Origin: Cladopsammia gracilis
Lineage: Eukaryota; Cnidaria; Anthozoa; Scleractinia; Dendrophylliidae
Reading direction: 5' to 3'
Length of the DNA: 64,000 nt
NCBI GenBank assembly: GCA_022457155.1
Contig: JAJGOT010000352.1
Span: forward strand, 186,001-250,000
In this document: positions 13,501 through 23,640 of the stretch, piece by piece
Layout of the letters: each line of letters begins with the position of its first letter
Position numbering within the stretch: position 1 is the first letter of the stretch
Program-made: the position numbers and the translations under genes
The notes under the pieces: generated by a model
What the model saw: the letters and a program-made list of their open reading frames with translations, nothing else
What the model was told of the DNA's origin: nothing
The model's database searches: none

Positions 13501-16500
13501 GAATGACATTCAATTGAATAATCAATGATTAATCAGTTGATCAACTGATTACTCATCAGTGTTATTGATTAGTTAGGGCCGGTGCACGGGCTGATAATGT
13601 ATCATTTCCATAAAAATTATTAGCGGAGCACTTGCCAAGCCGAAGGCCTGGCTGCGCAGCTCCATACTCATAGAACCTATGCCGTGATTTTTCATGGTCA
13701 TGGCTAGTGGAATGTTTCGCGGGCGCGTGTTTGCCCGCCCGCTCGCCTCTGCCCGCCCGCCGTGTTGGAACAACATCCGGGATCTTGAAAGCAAGGCTTT
13801 GTTTTTCGCGCGGCCACACAGCCGTGAGCTTGGTAAACACTTTAGTTGTTTTGTTATGTCTGGCGGAGAATTAAAGTCGTTATTTCCTGCATTTTGTCGC
13901 AGTTTGCTACTCAAGACAGGGATACTATTTCACCTTAGTTAAGCTTGTTCAAAGTGCGACGCTGTTAGGCTTGGGCTATGTATATACATTACCATTACAG
14001 ATTCAACATGGCCTGATGTTTCCGAGTTGCAACTGCAATCACTCGAAGGTACAGTATTATATATACATGTACATTGTATGTAATTAAATTATTATTGAAA
14101 GAGCCACTCACAAAGCTAGTGCAAGTATAACCAATGGAACACTCTCCTCATGAAGTTCTGGGTATTCAAAGCTGTCCATGGACTTGAATTGTGGCTGCAT
14201 AGCGAAGAATAAACAAATATTTTAATTATTGTTTCCCATTGCCACAATCATCTGAGTGGAAATGTCTGTTGCAAGGCACTTTTTTGTGCAACTTGCATCA
14301 GAATTATTTTTTGTTTGACAAGGTGCATGAAACATTATCCAGTGTAACAACATCTTGACAGAATGTTCACTTGCATATACATGTACACCCATGTAATTAT
14401 TTGCAAGTTAATTTAGTTGGCTTAGATGGTTAGGTAAGTTTACTCCGAAATAGTTTACACAAATGCTGGGAGCGGAATGATCTAAAGCCTGCACAACTGA
14501 CCAGGCAGGTGGAAGTAACTGCTTCTTTTCATTGGCTCTCAGTCATGGTGCACAAACCTACATGTAGCTGTGCTACTGTACATCATGACCTTGAGCCAAA
14601 TATATTCTCATCTGGCCCTCCCACTCAGTCAGTAACTACATATTTATTATTCGACATAGCATTCTAGAGTGCAAATACGCATCAAAATGAGTGCAAAATA
14701 TGACACGGAACGTTATTACACTCTTCTGACCGCGCACCGGGAAAACTTAGTTTTAGGAGATGATTACTGTCATACATGTATACAGAGTAATAAACACTTT
14801 ATTCAGCAAAAAGTTGTGTAACATGGCTGGGCATTTTTAATCGTCAGTTTTTATTTGACTCGTAAAAATACTCAGCCATATTGCACAACTTCCCACTGAA
14901 TAACTTCTGTGTATTTGTTAATACCTGTGTAAATTGCTCAGGAGGAATACCAAAGTTTGAAAGCACTGTAATGTAAAACTGTTTCATCTGCTGAGCCTAC
15001 AGGTAATTAATCATTTGAAACAACTCAGGTTATAACTGATTACTAGTATATAATTTCTAGCAGGCACATGCATGTTACAGTAGCTGTAGAATCTTTAGCT
15101 ATTAAAATCGAATTGGACTGCAAAATAAAAAAGTCCAAAGCTGATCCCTTGTTTGTGCCTGTGACTGACTGAACAATCCTTGAGTTATTCCTTAGCAAAA
15201 TAAGAACCTTTTACATTGTAACTTTAGCTTAGTTTCTTCAATCCTTTTATGGCTGCAGCCACACTGGTTATTTCCCATTAATACATAATTAACTGGTTTA
15301 TAACAAATAATTACTGATGCAGCCGCATATTTTTGGCATTCACCTTATTTAAACCATGCTAGCGGTTCCCATGGAAATTAAAGAACAATCGATTTTTTAA
15401 CCGAGTTTGGTTTTTTCAAACCACCTCGCCAGGTAGTTTAACTAGTGCAGGTTAACTTTCCCAATCTGTCAATCATATTCGCTTACACGCTAATTTTTGA
15501 CTCCCTGTTGAATTCGTAGGGATGACTTTCAATTTCAAATAGAGAAAGGAAACTGTTGTGTGCTTACATGTATGTTCTCTGCAAAACCTATAATTTGATC
15601 ATTTGACGATGTTGTGTGATGATAGTAACTGTTGTGCAGTGCGAGGCCGCTTGAACTAGAGCAGGCCAGACGGTTTTTTCCAGACCGGCTCACGTCAACC
15701 CGTCCAGCCCCACTCACGTCACCTTGCGATTCTATTTTCTGTAGGATTGCGTCGGTGGGGCCATACGGTCATTATTATAAACTCAGTTATTTCATTACAA
15801 ACACCTTTTCACTGAGTTACAGAATTTTAACATAAACAACAGATCATAAAGAAAAAAATTAAAAATTTTCAGCTGGCTTTGTTTATAAAAATTAGACAGA
15901 AGTTTGTATATTACATGTATATTGAGGTCACTTTGCATTCCAATCTTCATTTCATTTTTTTCATTTATTATTTCCTCCAAACCTTTGCAGATGATAATAA
16001 CTTACATAAATAGAGTCATATGATATACATGTATAGGAAGGAGATGAGAGGGGCACATCTAGATAAACTAATATTGTGCCCCTTACGTTACATCAGTATA
16101 AACAAAAAACTTGAAGAATCCATTCACCAAGTTACGTGAGAATCCATTCACCAAACGTGAGAATCAAAATCATAGCAAGCTATATAAGCTTATTCGATTC
16201 GAAGCTACATGTACATTTAATTTTGCAGTTGTAATTAGCTTGAGAAAACAGACGTCGTTTCGCAGGGGCCCCAGTGGTGGCGCCGCGAAACCACGTCTGC
16301 TTTCTCAGGCAACGTTGTAATACGTTAACATTTAACAATTGGATATCACCTCGATTTTGCGTTGCTTTCCAAGCTAGAATAATCAAGAGCTTTGACCAGC
16401 ACTTTACCTGAGGCCTTAAAAGAGCATCTGCAGTTAATGAAACTCCAAACATTGACTTGCAATTTCCCACGGCTTCCTCGATGGTTAAGATCGGAAATCC

Positions 16501-16524
16501 CAACTTGACCGAAGCCGAAGCCAT
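1548..16524 (-). CDS. NUF2: Kinetochore protein Nuf2, complete, 18 exons
   Basis: Nuf2 is a subunit of the NDC80 complex, which binds spindle microtubules at the outer kinetochore. Exons in transcript order are 16524-16408, 14996-14925, 14194-14112, 12401-12340, 11984-11957, 11085-11016, 9412-9339, 8989-8953, 8490-8434, 7989-7927, 7838-7749, 7670-7557, 6345-6287, 6117-6033, 5054-4948, 4115-4028, 2665-2591 and 1619-1548 (stop TAA). Phases agree throughout and give about 450 residues; vertebrate Nuf2 is about 464. The first six exons encode the N-terminal CH-like domain; PKRTLYLIR then SAIVNFTKFRGS matches the conserved PKxKRT..LSxIINFxxFR segment of the family. The rest is coiled coil; KSKIVQSPDRFKG matches the family's KTKIVDSPEKLKN, and the last exon (IESYHQGLNRGWEK) matches the conserved C-terminal tail. 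The start ATG at 16524 has a good context (ATCATGG); an upstream in-frame ATG exists, but the family's N-terminus fits this one. Oddities are a 28-nt microexon, a GC-AG intron after 8434, and a weak acceptor (AAAAG) before 9412. Confidence 0.93.
2873..3681. mobile_element. TTAA-flanked MITE, 809 bp, in a NUF2 intron
   Basis: It starts GGTGATTCCTCAG and ends with the exact inverted copy CTGAGGAATCACC. Both ends are flanked by TTAA (2869-2872 and 3682-3685), the target duplication used by piggyBac and Kolobok transposases. I see no transposase inside; the 93-codon open frame on the minus strand has no recognisable motif. It is therefore a non-autonomous element. The superfamily assignment is inference from the target site only. 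Confidence 0.75.
4268..4533 (-). mobile_element. tRNA-derived SINE, family 1, minus orientation
   Basis: Read on the minus strand, the head carries an A-box-like segment (GTGGTCTAGTGGTTAGCGCG) and, about 35 bases on, a B-box-like GGTTTGAGCC, as in a tRNA-derived pol III promoter. The body (GGGTAACCC..., GGACTAGCATCCCATCCAGG) matches the plus-orientation copy at 12768-13045 along its whole length. It lies in a NUF2 intron. Confidence 0.8.
5455..5605. repeat. Imperfect tandem repeat (ACTCGAAACTCGAAGTTC)
   Basis: Several degenerate units of about 18-20 bases are built from CTCGAAACT, CTCGAAGTTC and GAGTTTC. The result is open in two frames on the minus strand (repeated NFEFRV), but that is a composition effect, not a gene. 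It lies in a NUF2 intron. Confidence 0.55.
6505..7545. repeat. 45-bp minisatellite in a NUF2 intron
   Basis: About 20 head-to-tail units of 45 bases (GGTGGAGCACCCTAGGGATT then GGAGAAGGACTCTACACTTG then GGATG) run from the foot of a poly-G tract (6404-6421) to within 12 bases of the NUF2 exon that ends at 7557. Because 45 is a multiple of 3, frames stay open on both strands and give 15-residue repeats (WSTLGIGEGLYTWDG), none of them a plausible gene. Units near 6500-6760 are more diverged; units from 6780 on are nearly identical, suggesting recent expansion. Confidence 0.9.
8692..8906. mobile_element. Short foldback element in a NUF2 intron
   Basis: GCAGTCAACTCTCTCAAAAT at the left end pairs with ATTCAGAGAG-like sequence at the right: the segment ending at 8906 (TTAGAGAGAGTTTACTGC) is its inverted copy with a few mismatches. 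The interior words (TAAGGTGGACATCAGTG) recur at 28075-28140, so it is a member of a dispersed family. Confidence 0.55.
9817..10729. mobile_element. TTAA-flanked MITE, 913 bp, with internal minisatellite
   Basis: The terminal inverted repeats are about 27 bases: AGTGCACATGAAGTGAAATT at the left and its inverted copy ending AATTTCACTTCATGTGCACT at the right. TTAA flanks both sides (9813-9816 and 10730-10733). Inside, 10315-10445 is a 21-bp tandem repeat built on the palindrome GAGACGCGTCTC. No transposase domain is visible, and short frames through the minisatellite (ETRLVSL repeats) are not genes. The element lies in the NUF2 intron between exons 11085-11016 and 9412-9339. Confidence 0.8.
12415..12528. 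repeat. Foldback element beside a NUF2 splice acceptor
   Basis: AACCTGGATCGGATCGGATC at the left is inverted at the right (GATCCGATCCGATCCAGGTT), with GTCAAC on both flanks. On the minus strand the tract TTTTTTTCAGG occurs on both sides, once as the real acceptor of the NUF2 exon 12401-12340 and once as a decoy just upstream of the element. Confidence 0.6.
12768..13045 (+). mobile_element. tRNA-derived SINE, family 1, plus orientation
   Basis: The head GTGGTGGCCTCATGGTTAGC is followed by GGTTCGAGGCC, an almost canonical B box. The body and 3' portion (GGACTAGCATCCCATCCAGG, GAAACTGGGTTAAGCTCC) match the inverted copy at 4268-4533. It lies in the NUF2 intron after exon 14194-14112. Confidence 0.82.
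13571..13780 (+). repeat. Dispersed repeat copy, GC-rich
   Basis: The segment containing CCGAAGGCCTGG, GCTCCATACTCATAGAACC, TTTTTCATGGTCATGGCTAG and TGTTTCGCGGGCGCG is repeated in opposite orientation at 34440-34585. The copies are diverged. I cannot name the family; both copies sit in introns. Confidence 0.6.
16212..16304. repeat. Short foldback element in NUF2 intron 1
   Basis: TTGAGAAAACAGACGTCGTT and TTCGC at the left pair with GCGAAACCACGTCTGCTTTC at the right, separated by a GC-rich loop (GGGGCCCC). It lies about 100 bases downstream of the first NUF2 exon's donor. Confidence 0.6.
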
Positions 16525-16649
16525 GATGAACTTATGAACAAAAAATGGCGGACTGTTTCGGTTCAAAATGATCCGCTCTTTCTACGGACGATTTTAATTG
16601 GTTGTTGAGGTCTACGTCATGCGTCAACCCTCCTGTCCCAAGGCCCCGA

Positions 16650-17091
16650 GGGGGGGGGGGGGGGGGGGTACCCAACAAAGTTTTGTACGGGGATGCTCCG
16701 CCCCGAGGTCCAAACCCTTACCCTTTCATATACCGTTTTTGACAGAAAAGGTACCCCTTTCATATACCTTTCATTGAAAATGGCACCCCTTTCACATACC
16801 TTTCATTGAAAATGGTACCCCTTTCATATAGCCTTTAAGTGCGTCTGTTTGATATATTTTGAAAGGCCCTTTTTATAATACTTAAATTGCAGTTTTCCCT
16901 ACCTTTTTTATACTTCAACGGCGTGTTTTCACTACCCTTTCCTATTCTTCGTGAAATCCCTACCCTTTCATATACTTCAACTCGTAAAATCCCGACTCTT
17001 TCATATACCTCCAGCCTCAAAAAGGTACCCCTTTCGGGCGGAGCATCCCCGTATAGCCCATTATAGGGAGTACCCCCCCCCCCCCCGGGCC
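16650..17091. repeat. G/C-run-bounded foldback repeat upstream of NUF2
   Basis: A run of about 18 G followed by TACCC opens the element, and TAGGGAGTA plus about 15 C closes it. Inner arms also pair (GGGGATGCTCCGCCC against GGGCGGAGCATCCCC). The interior is several imperfect repeats of TACCCCTTTCATATACC. Similar G/C-bounded elements occur near 35650, 56590 and 62060. It starts about 125 bases upstream of the NUF2 ATG, so it limits the promoter to a short space. Confidence 0.65.
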
Positions 17092-17157
17092 CAAGGCAAA
17101 AAAGTTCAACAAATAATGGAAACTGTTAATTTAAAAAAGTGCCGAAAATTTAAAAGT

Positions 17158-17201
17158 TTTCAGACGTTTCGGGCTTAGCCCTTAGCCCTTCTTCAATGAA
17201 A
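17158..17201 (-). other. Recurrent hairpin motif, copy 1
   Basis: On the minus strand: outer arm TTTCA, then TTGAAGAA, inner stem GGGC, loop, GCCC, then GAAACGTC and outer arm TGAAA. The same layout with different stem sequences is found at 45582-45614, 52575-52617 and 56856-56890. The sequence after the hairpin (TTTCGGCAC then a T tract) is shared with copies 2 and 3, so these are members of one dispersed repeat family. Confidence 0.55.
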
Positions 17202-17624
17202 TGTCAATTTTAAACGGTTGACGGTTCTGTTCTTGTATACCACGCCATTTACTGTGCTGCTACTGTTACCGGGGCCAATTTAACTAAACTAACCAATCAG
17301 ATTACGGGAAACGAACAATACATTCCAACTAAAATCGTCTGAGCTAAAGATAACTTTTCAAAAGACTACACGATGGAAATCTATGGATGAATACCAGCTG
17401 TGTTCGAGAAGGTTTCTTCCTGCTGCTTTTTATGGCTGTGCGAGGGTTGAAAGGGTTGCATACTCCAAGCCTGAGCAAGAAAATAGTAAACAATGCGAAA
17501 AGCAGTCGTCGTTGGGCAGTCGCGCCGCAAACTCAGAGTGAACTTGACGAGTTTCGCCTAGAATGGTCCGCAAGGCTTAGTGTATTTTTACGTTAACTTC
17601 CAATAATTATTATCCATTCTACAT

Positions 17625-17830
17625 CGCTAGCCGTTGGCTAGCCGTTCAAAAAAAAATCTTCAGCCGTGCGAACGGCTGCTGCTAGCCGTTCAAAAGAAAC
17701 CTTCAGCCGTCCGAAACGCTAGGGCTATCCGTTCGGAAAAAAATATTTAGTCGTTCGAACGGCTATGTTAGTATCCGTTTAGACAAAAACGAACGGCTAC
17801 GCTTATCCGTTCACAAGCGATTAAAAAGAT
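17625..17830. repeat. Degenerate tandem repeat (GCTAGCCGTTC...)
   Basis: Three to four units of roughly 60 bases contain AGCCGTTC, an A tract, TCTTCAGCCGT and GAACGGCT. The half-units AGCCGTTC and GAACGGCT are mutually inverted, so the array can form multiple hairpins. Confidence 0.6.
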
Positions 17831-18212
17831 TTCCAGCTATTTCAATGGCTATCGAAAGAGCTCTAGTCTTTTGGCCGGTGACTTAACAGTTGATTTATTT
17901 TTGTTTCGTTCGCTCACCACGCAATTTGCATATGTGGGTCATATGTCAAAAGTAAATTTGAAACCTTTTGGATATAAACATCGCGCTATTCACAGTAGTC
18001 ATTCTATTGCCGAAACGATACTTGGAAATGAAAGCAGGGAGTTTGGAAAAGCTTAGTTTTATTTTTGTCCTGCAAAACTACAAAGAAAACAGAGAATTCT
18101 TAGAAGCGGACAGCGGCATGAAACACGATGGAATGTTTGACTGATTCAGGCTGCTATTTTCATAACAACAAGAGGCAAGATAGATAGGATAGATAGGATA
18201 GCTAGCCTAGAT

Positions 18213-18322
18213 AGGACTAGCCTGCGAGCAAGCTGTGCTGGGTTAAAGGGGATTAGGGAGGGAATGAGAGGGACCTCCCTAATCCCCTTTAACCCAGCAC
18301 AGCTTGCTCGCAGGCTAGTCCT
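18213..18322. repeat. Perfect 49-bp-arm palindrome
   Basis: The left arm starts AGGACTAGCCTGCGAGCAAG and the right arm is its exact inverted copy ending CTTGCTCGCAGGCTAGTCCT. All 49 arm positions match and the loop is 12 bases. It is preceded by a short GATAG repeat. The perfect match implies a very young foldback insertion or gene conversion between arms. Confidence 0.85.
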
Positions 18323-18671
18323 GTAGGGGTTTTGCTTTTTTTTTTTCTATTGATCTTAATTTTAGATTTGCACATTTTTAAACGAAATTCTGTTATTTAA
18401 TTGTTTATTAGTTTTGTTGTTATTTGTAACATTTGTATTACTTTTTTGGTCACAACTGTTATGAATTATTACTAGTAAATATTATTATACCTCCTGTCCC
18501 TACCCTACTTAGCACTTTTCGCGTTTCGTCGATCATGCCGAAACTGAGAACAATCAAATTTATAAAGTTTAATTTATAAATTGCAGAAACGTGCTTGAGA
18601 TCACGGCATCACATGGACACGAAAGAGCCGGAAAAGAGATATTCGAAATAGCCCGGGGAAATAGCTCGTGA

Positions 18672-18739
18672 CACAAACATGCAACGCATATCATGTTGCG
18701 TGTTCACAAACATGCAACGCATATCATGTTGCGTGTTCA
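18672..18739. repeat. Tandem duplication, 2 x 34 bp
   Basis: CACAAACATGCAACGCATAT followed by CATGTTGCGTGTT is present twice in direct succession with no change. Each unit also contains the near-palindrome ATGCAACGCAT. Confidence 0.8.
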
Positions 18740-18744
18740 TGACC

Positions 18745-18978
18745 AGTGTCGTTTGAAAAGTTTTCGGACCGAATGAAGACCCGGCTACAAGTTCTTCCCT
18801 GATCATGCAATAAAAGGATGAAGACATGTGTCATCAAACTTATGGACAAAAAATATTTTCGACTGCAGAACAAGTGACAACGCGAGAAACACGCGCGTGT
18901 TGAATGACGTGCACTCGCCACTTCTCATCAGATGTGAACCCTTGGTGGAACACCCGCGTGTTTTCCGCGCGACATTTT
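18745..18978 (+). repeat. Dispersed repeat, copy 1 (uninterrupted)
   Basis: GTTTGAAAAGTTTTCGG, GAATGAAGACCCGGCTA, CCCTGATCATGCAATAAAAG, ATTTTCGACTGCAGAA and GGAACACCCGCGTGTTT follow in order and are repeated in the same order and strand at 22722-23203, where a SINE interrupts the copy. No coding content. Confidence 0.75.
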
Positions 18979-20712
18979 GGAAATAGAAAAAACGGCAACA
19001 CCAAGAAACACCCAGAAAACGCTTTCCGTGTAGTTCTGTTTCCATAAAGTTATGATATTGAACCAGTGGAAGTTTGGAAGAATGAGAAAAGCTATGAAAA
19101 AAGAAACAGCACGAGCCGAAAGCGAGACCGCGTCTGCACTGTGCACCCAATTTTTTACAGTCTAAATCACTCATCATTGAACGAATAAATAAATTAGTTA
19201 AAACTTCTTATGGAAATTATTCTAAACAAGAACAATACTAATAATAAGAACAGTATTAATAATTTTTATCTTAATAAATTTAAAGTAAATAAGGATAGAT
19301 TTTTATAATTAATTTATAATATATTGTTATGATATTTTACCATTTGAGCTACATTAAGGCAGTTTATTTTTATGACGAATCTTTGTATTCCGTATAAACT
19401 GACCTAATTTTTCAGATCTTGTTTTTTTTGACATTTATTTCAATTGTTAATTATGTTTAATTTATTAATTTTAATTGTATAGTATGTTAAGATCTGTATA
19501 ATTAAAGTTGAGTAAATAAATAAAGTTAATAAAAATAAGAAAACTCTTTAATCATTCTTTTATGAAACTAGTAGTAATCACAGATTAAAAGGTTGCGTTT
19601 GCAGCTGAAGGCTCTAAACATTCTTTATTGATCACGCGCGAAACGAGGAGCCCGCGAGTTTCTGTCTTGCGAGTGTTTCCCGCGACACGCGTGCTTATGC
19701 TTTTTGCGTGGCTTGATAAACACTTCACGCGAGGAATCACTTATAATTCAGCAATACAATAACCTTTATTTCCTTTAAACCTAATTTAATTACCTTTCAA
19801 CATTTTTATATTTTTCCTTCTTGTTCGCTTGCAACGAACAGGAACTTTTCCCCCGTGGCGAATACTAACTTGGTCCTTTAGACTTCCCGGGTAAGATTCT
19901 CGAGAGTCATAAAATCCTTTGTTTCACCGCTAAGCTAGATCGACTCTATAGACTCTATAATTTGAGAAGTCCTTTTTAACCCGTGAATATACGCGCATGC
20001 GTAATGAACGGGTTATCGGTAACGGCGACAGATATGCAAATGAGTCACTCACTCGCTCACTCCTTCCATCAGCTGTAAACTTAGTGACGTAATGCTTTGT
20101 TACGAATACGTTTTGTAACAAGAACAGCGTGAATCCAGCGATAACAATAACTAAATTGGTGTAAATGAATATAAACAACAATAAGCTTATAAAGATGTTT
20201 CGCATTTGGAGTCTTTAATGCAACGTTAAAATCGATCTAAAAGGAATTTTCAACTGAGACACACGCTTTGATGGTTATCTACCTTCAAGTAATAAAATAT
20301 AATCCCGCTCGGGCTGTTCTTCTTTTTTTTTCTTTTTTTTTCTTTTCTTCTTCGGACTGAAGATTATGAAAGTGATGTACTGTATTTTTATTTTTTGCGT
20401 TTGTCAAAAATTCCTTACGTTTAATTTAAAAAAATATATATTGAACCGTGACAGAGTGAAAACATAAGCTTACCGCAATATTGCATTACGCCTTATCATT
20501 TCAAATTCACGGGTTGGCTCTAAGGAGCCTTTGATTGTTTACTTGACATCCTTTCAAGTGTTTGCCTTATTGATAAAAATCATATTGCAAAATATATTGA
20601 AAAAATAACTTATAAGTTCTTACAAAAATATAGTCCCTACTTCGGTAGTGCTGATTGACAATGTCTTTTCTTTCTTGTGTTAAAGGAATAAGTACTTTTC
20701 TATAAAGAACTG

Positions 20713-21030
20713 TAAAGGTCCGTTTACACAGGCCATTTTTCGTGCAATTTTTGTCGCACTTGTCGATGCAAATTTTGTCGCGCGCAAGTTGCATCTTCAA
20801 CGCGCATGTGTAAACGGGCGGCGATTTCAGTGCGATTTGTCGCGCGATGTCACAGAGGTTTCGAACATGTTCGAAACCTGATGCAACTTGGCGGCGATTT
20901 TGGGGAAATCGTAGCAATTATCGCACCCGAGTCGCACTGAAATCGCCGCCCGTTTACACATGCGACAAAAATTGCATTGGAGAGCGCGACAAAAATCGCA
21001 TCAAAAATCGCATGTGAAAACGGGCCTTTA
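20713..21030. mobile_element. Foldback element with GCGACAAAAAT words
   Basis: The left end TAAAGGTCCGTTTACACA is inverted at the right (TGTGAAAACGGGCCTTTA), giving terminal inverted repeats with several mismatches. The interior carries repeated words around TTTTGTCGCGC, CGCGACAAAAATCGC and GGCGGCGATTT in both orientations. No coding content. Confidence 0.65.
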
Positions 21031-21183
21031 CAGGAACAGGAACAGGACGGGCACGTAATAATAAATTATTAAAATGAACGTTCGACCGCCTATTAAATTT
21101 AATTGCAGTTGTGGGCTGAATAACGACTTTACAAATACATTATATATGAAAAACCGCTCACGATGCATATCTGTAGTGACAGC

Positions 21184-21221
21184 CGGGGGGGGGGGGGGGG
21201 ACGGGGGGGACGGGGGGGATT
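21184..21221 (+). repeat. Long G tract with G-quadruplex potential
   Basis: A run of about 17 G is followed by ACG7AC and G7, so four or more G tracts lie within 40 bases. It starts a repeat resembling the other G/C-bounded elements in this window. Such runs are also prone to assembly error. Confidence 0.7.
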
Positions 21222-22721
21222 ACTCGCGTCAATTTAGTGTGTCGCGAAAGTTCTTAAACCCGGGCCCTATTTAAGGGTAGAAAATAAAAAATTGACACCC
21301 AATTTAAGGGGGAAACTATAACTGAGAATTGTGTGAACAGGTCGTTTCAGAACATAGAATACCGAGACGGAGCCAAGTTCCATTTAGCTCAGGTGTTTAA
21401 AAACAAGGATCACAATACCAAAAAGGATACCCTATCCCGAAGAACTGAGCACCTCAAAACCATACCCATTCGGGTGGTACACACTAACATAGCGTATATA
21501 TGAGTGTACCACCCCCAATCCCACCCCAACCCCCCGGCCTGAGGGCGTGGAGGAAGCTGAGATGTTACTCTACCCGCCTTTACGCAACCGTATTCTTCCT
21601 TTTACGGGCTTAGAAAACATGGAACTTTCTCACTTATGAGTCCTCCTATTAAATTAAAAAAAAATTAAAGCCAATTTCTTTTACTTCACTAGAGTTTTTG
21701 CTTCTTCGCAGAACACCATGTTTTTTTTTTTTCATTTTTTTTTCTCAACTTTCTTAACTATAAAATACACAATATTATTAATAGCACCTATTAGAGGTAT
21801 TATTGACACAGAATCAGTTGAATTTTCATTACAATTACGTCATACAAGCGTGACTAAGAGTGACTATTACGCCCTTAACGCCGTTGATCACGCTACTTCC
21901 GCTCTGATTACTCGGGCCTATTTATCACTCTATAAATTACTTTGTTTTCCACACTATACGCTAATCAACTTTTCTGTAAATGATCCGCATAATATCCTAT
22001 CGGTTTGTTCAGAAAAAAGCCGCTATATGCGTAAGCAAACGTAATAATAGAGCAATTTCCTCATTACGCGCGTATCCTTAAAAGGGCATGATTTTTCCCG
22101 TCACGAAAAAAATCACCGAAATAATATATCCAATCACCGGAAGTTATTACGAGCTTGTAAACAACAGAAATCCAAACGTAGATTCATAACATAACATTTA
22201 CACCGAGTCAACATCGAGTCAACAGTGATCGAGAAAATTACTTTTCGTTCCCAACTAAAGCACCATGATCAGGTACATATACTATGTTAACTTTGTGAAT
22301 TTATTTATAGACGTCTTTATATGGCGATATTTTTCCTTAATAGCACTGAAAATGTTGGCCCGAGTTTTCACATAGCTGTGCAGCTAGCCAGAGTGTGGTT
22401 AAATTCTTGTTTTTCTCTTAATCAACTGGAAGAAGCGATTACGAAAGTGACCAGAGAAACCGCGAGTCGACGCGAAAATCGATCGAACGCGACCCGGCTA
22501 GCGGCCGAAAAGAGGGTCGCACGGTGTTGTTTTTTAGTCTTTCTCACAACCCAGTTGCATTTAGAAAAATAGAGCTTACACTGTGGCAATAAGGCATTTT
22601 CGCTAGTTCGTGATCAGAAAATTGCGTTCGCTTTATTATTAAAATCCTGGATTAAATCCACGGAGGTGTCGTAAAATGTCTGAAATGTGTTCCGACTTGC
22701 CTAGCCTCGTACCACGCGTGT

Positions 22722-23203
22722 GTAGTGTTGTTTGAAAAGTTTTCGGAGTGAATGAAGACCCGGCTAGAAGTGCTTCCCTGATCATGCAATAAAAGGATAA
22801 ATGGGGAGCAGGGGTGGCGCAGTGGTGAGAGCACTCGCCTCCCACCAATGTGGCCCAGGTTCGATTCCCGGCCCGGCGTCATATGTGGGTTGAGTTTGTT
22901 CTTGGTTCTCTTTTTTCTCCGAGAGGTTTTTCTCCGGGTACTCCGGTTTTCCCCTCTCCTCAAAAAACCAACACTTCCAAATTCCAATTAGATCTGGAAA
23001 GTGTCCACAATTAGCACTCGCGTGCTAAATACTTTGACAAAAAAAAAAATTGATTTGATTTGATTTGATACACAAAAGTTATTTTCGACCGCAGAAATAG
23101 TGACAAAGCGCGAAACACGCGTGTACTGAATGACGGCTTTCTGATGTTGAGTTGCGAGTGTGCGTTGGTGGAACACGCGCGTGTTTCTCGCGACATTTTG
23201 TTA
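22722..23203 (+). repeat. Dispersed repeat, copy 2, split by a SINE
   Basis: It matches 18745-18978 from GTTTGAAAAGTTTTCGG to GGAACACGCGCGTGTTT. The match stops at CATGCAATAAAAGGATA (about 22796) and resumes at CACAAAAGTTATTTTCGACC (about 23069); the gap is exactly the SINE listed next. Confidence 0.75.
22797..23068 (+). mobile_element. tRNA-derived SINE, family 2, nested in a repeat
   Basis: The head GGGGTGGCGCAGTGGTGAGA is an A-box segment, and GGTTCGATTCCCGG about 40 bases later is a perfect B box. A CT-rich body follows, and the tail is (TTGAT)n. The insertion splits an older repeat between GGATA and CACAAAAG. The family differs from the SINEs at 4268 and 12768. A decayed relative is at 53812-53905. 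Confidence 0.88.
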
Positions 23204-23319
23204 CTCGTTGTTACTCAGCTTGATTAGCTTTTTTTATAGTTATTCTGGGTAATATTACCTTTTTTTGTTTATAATTCTATCCTGTAAAAATGTTTTTTTT
23301 TTGGTAAAGTTTGGTAATA

Positions 23320-23320
<1 letters not shown>

Positions 23321-23368
<48 letters not shown>
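23321..23368 (+). repeat. (TG)n microsatellite
   Basis: About 23 uninterrupted TG units. The open frame through it is a repeat artefact. Confidence 0.95.
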
Positions 23369-23370
<2 letters not shown>

Positions 23371-23434
23371 AGAAAATGCTTTTTTAACGATTTCAAGTTT
23401 GACAAAGGTTCTTAGTTTATGCGCAATGCAATAC

Positions 23435-23640
23435 TTAAGCCTGGTTCACACGTGCGACGCAAATGCAAACGTAAGGAATGGAAAAATTTTCATTTCCTTG
23501 CATTTGCATTTGCACTTGCATTTTGCGTTTCACACGTGTGAACCGGGCTCAACGCAAATGCAAGCGCAAACGCAAGGTCAAAAGCACTTGTTCGCTTGCG
23601 TTTGCGCTTGCGTTTGCATTTGCATTTGCGTCGCACATTA
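23435..23640. mobile_element. Foldback element with GCAAATGCAAACGC words
   Basis: CGTGCGACGCAAATGCAAAC at the left is inverted at the right (GTTTGCATTTGCATTTGCGT then CGCAC). A second inner inverted pair is TTCACACGTG/CACGTGTGAA. The same word set (AAACGCAAGCGCAAG) recurs at 42310-42490, so at least two members are in the window. CTTAAGC flanks both sides. Confidence 0.65.

Noticed and set aside
18745..23203. Two direct copies of a repeat about 4 kb apart as LTRs of one retrotransposon
   Set aside because: No gag, protease or reverse-transcriptase sequence lies between them, and the copies lack TG...CA ends that I could place. They are better described as two members of a dispersed repeat.
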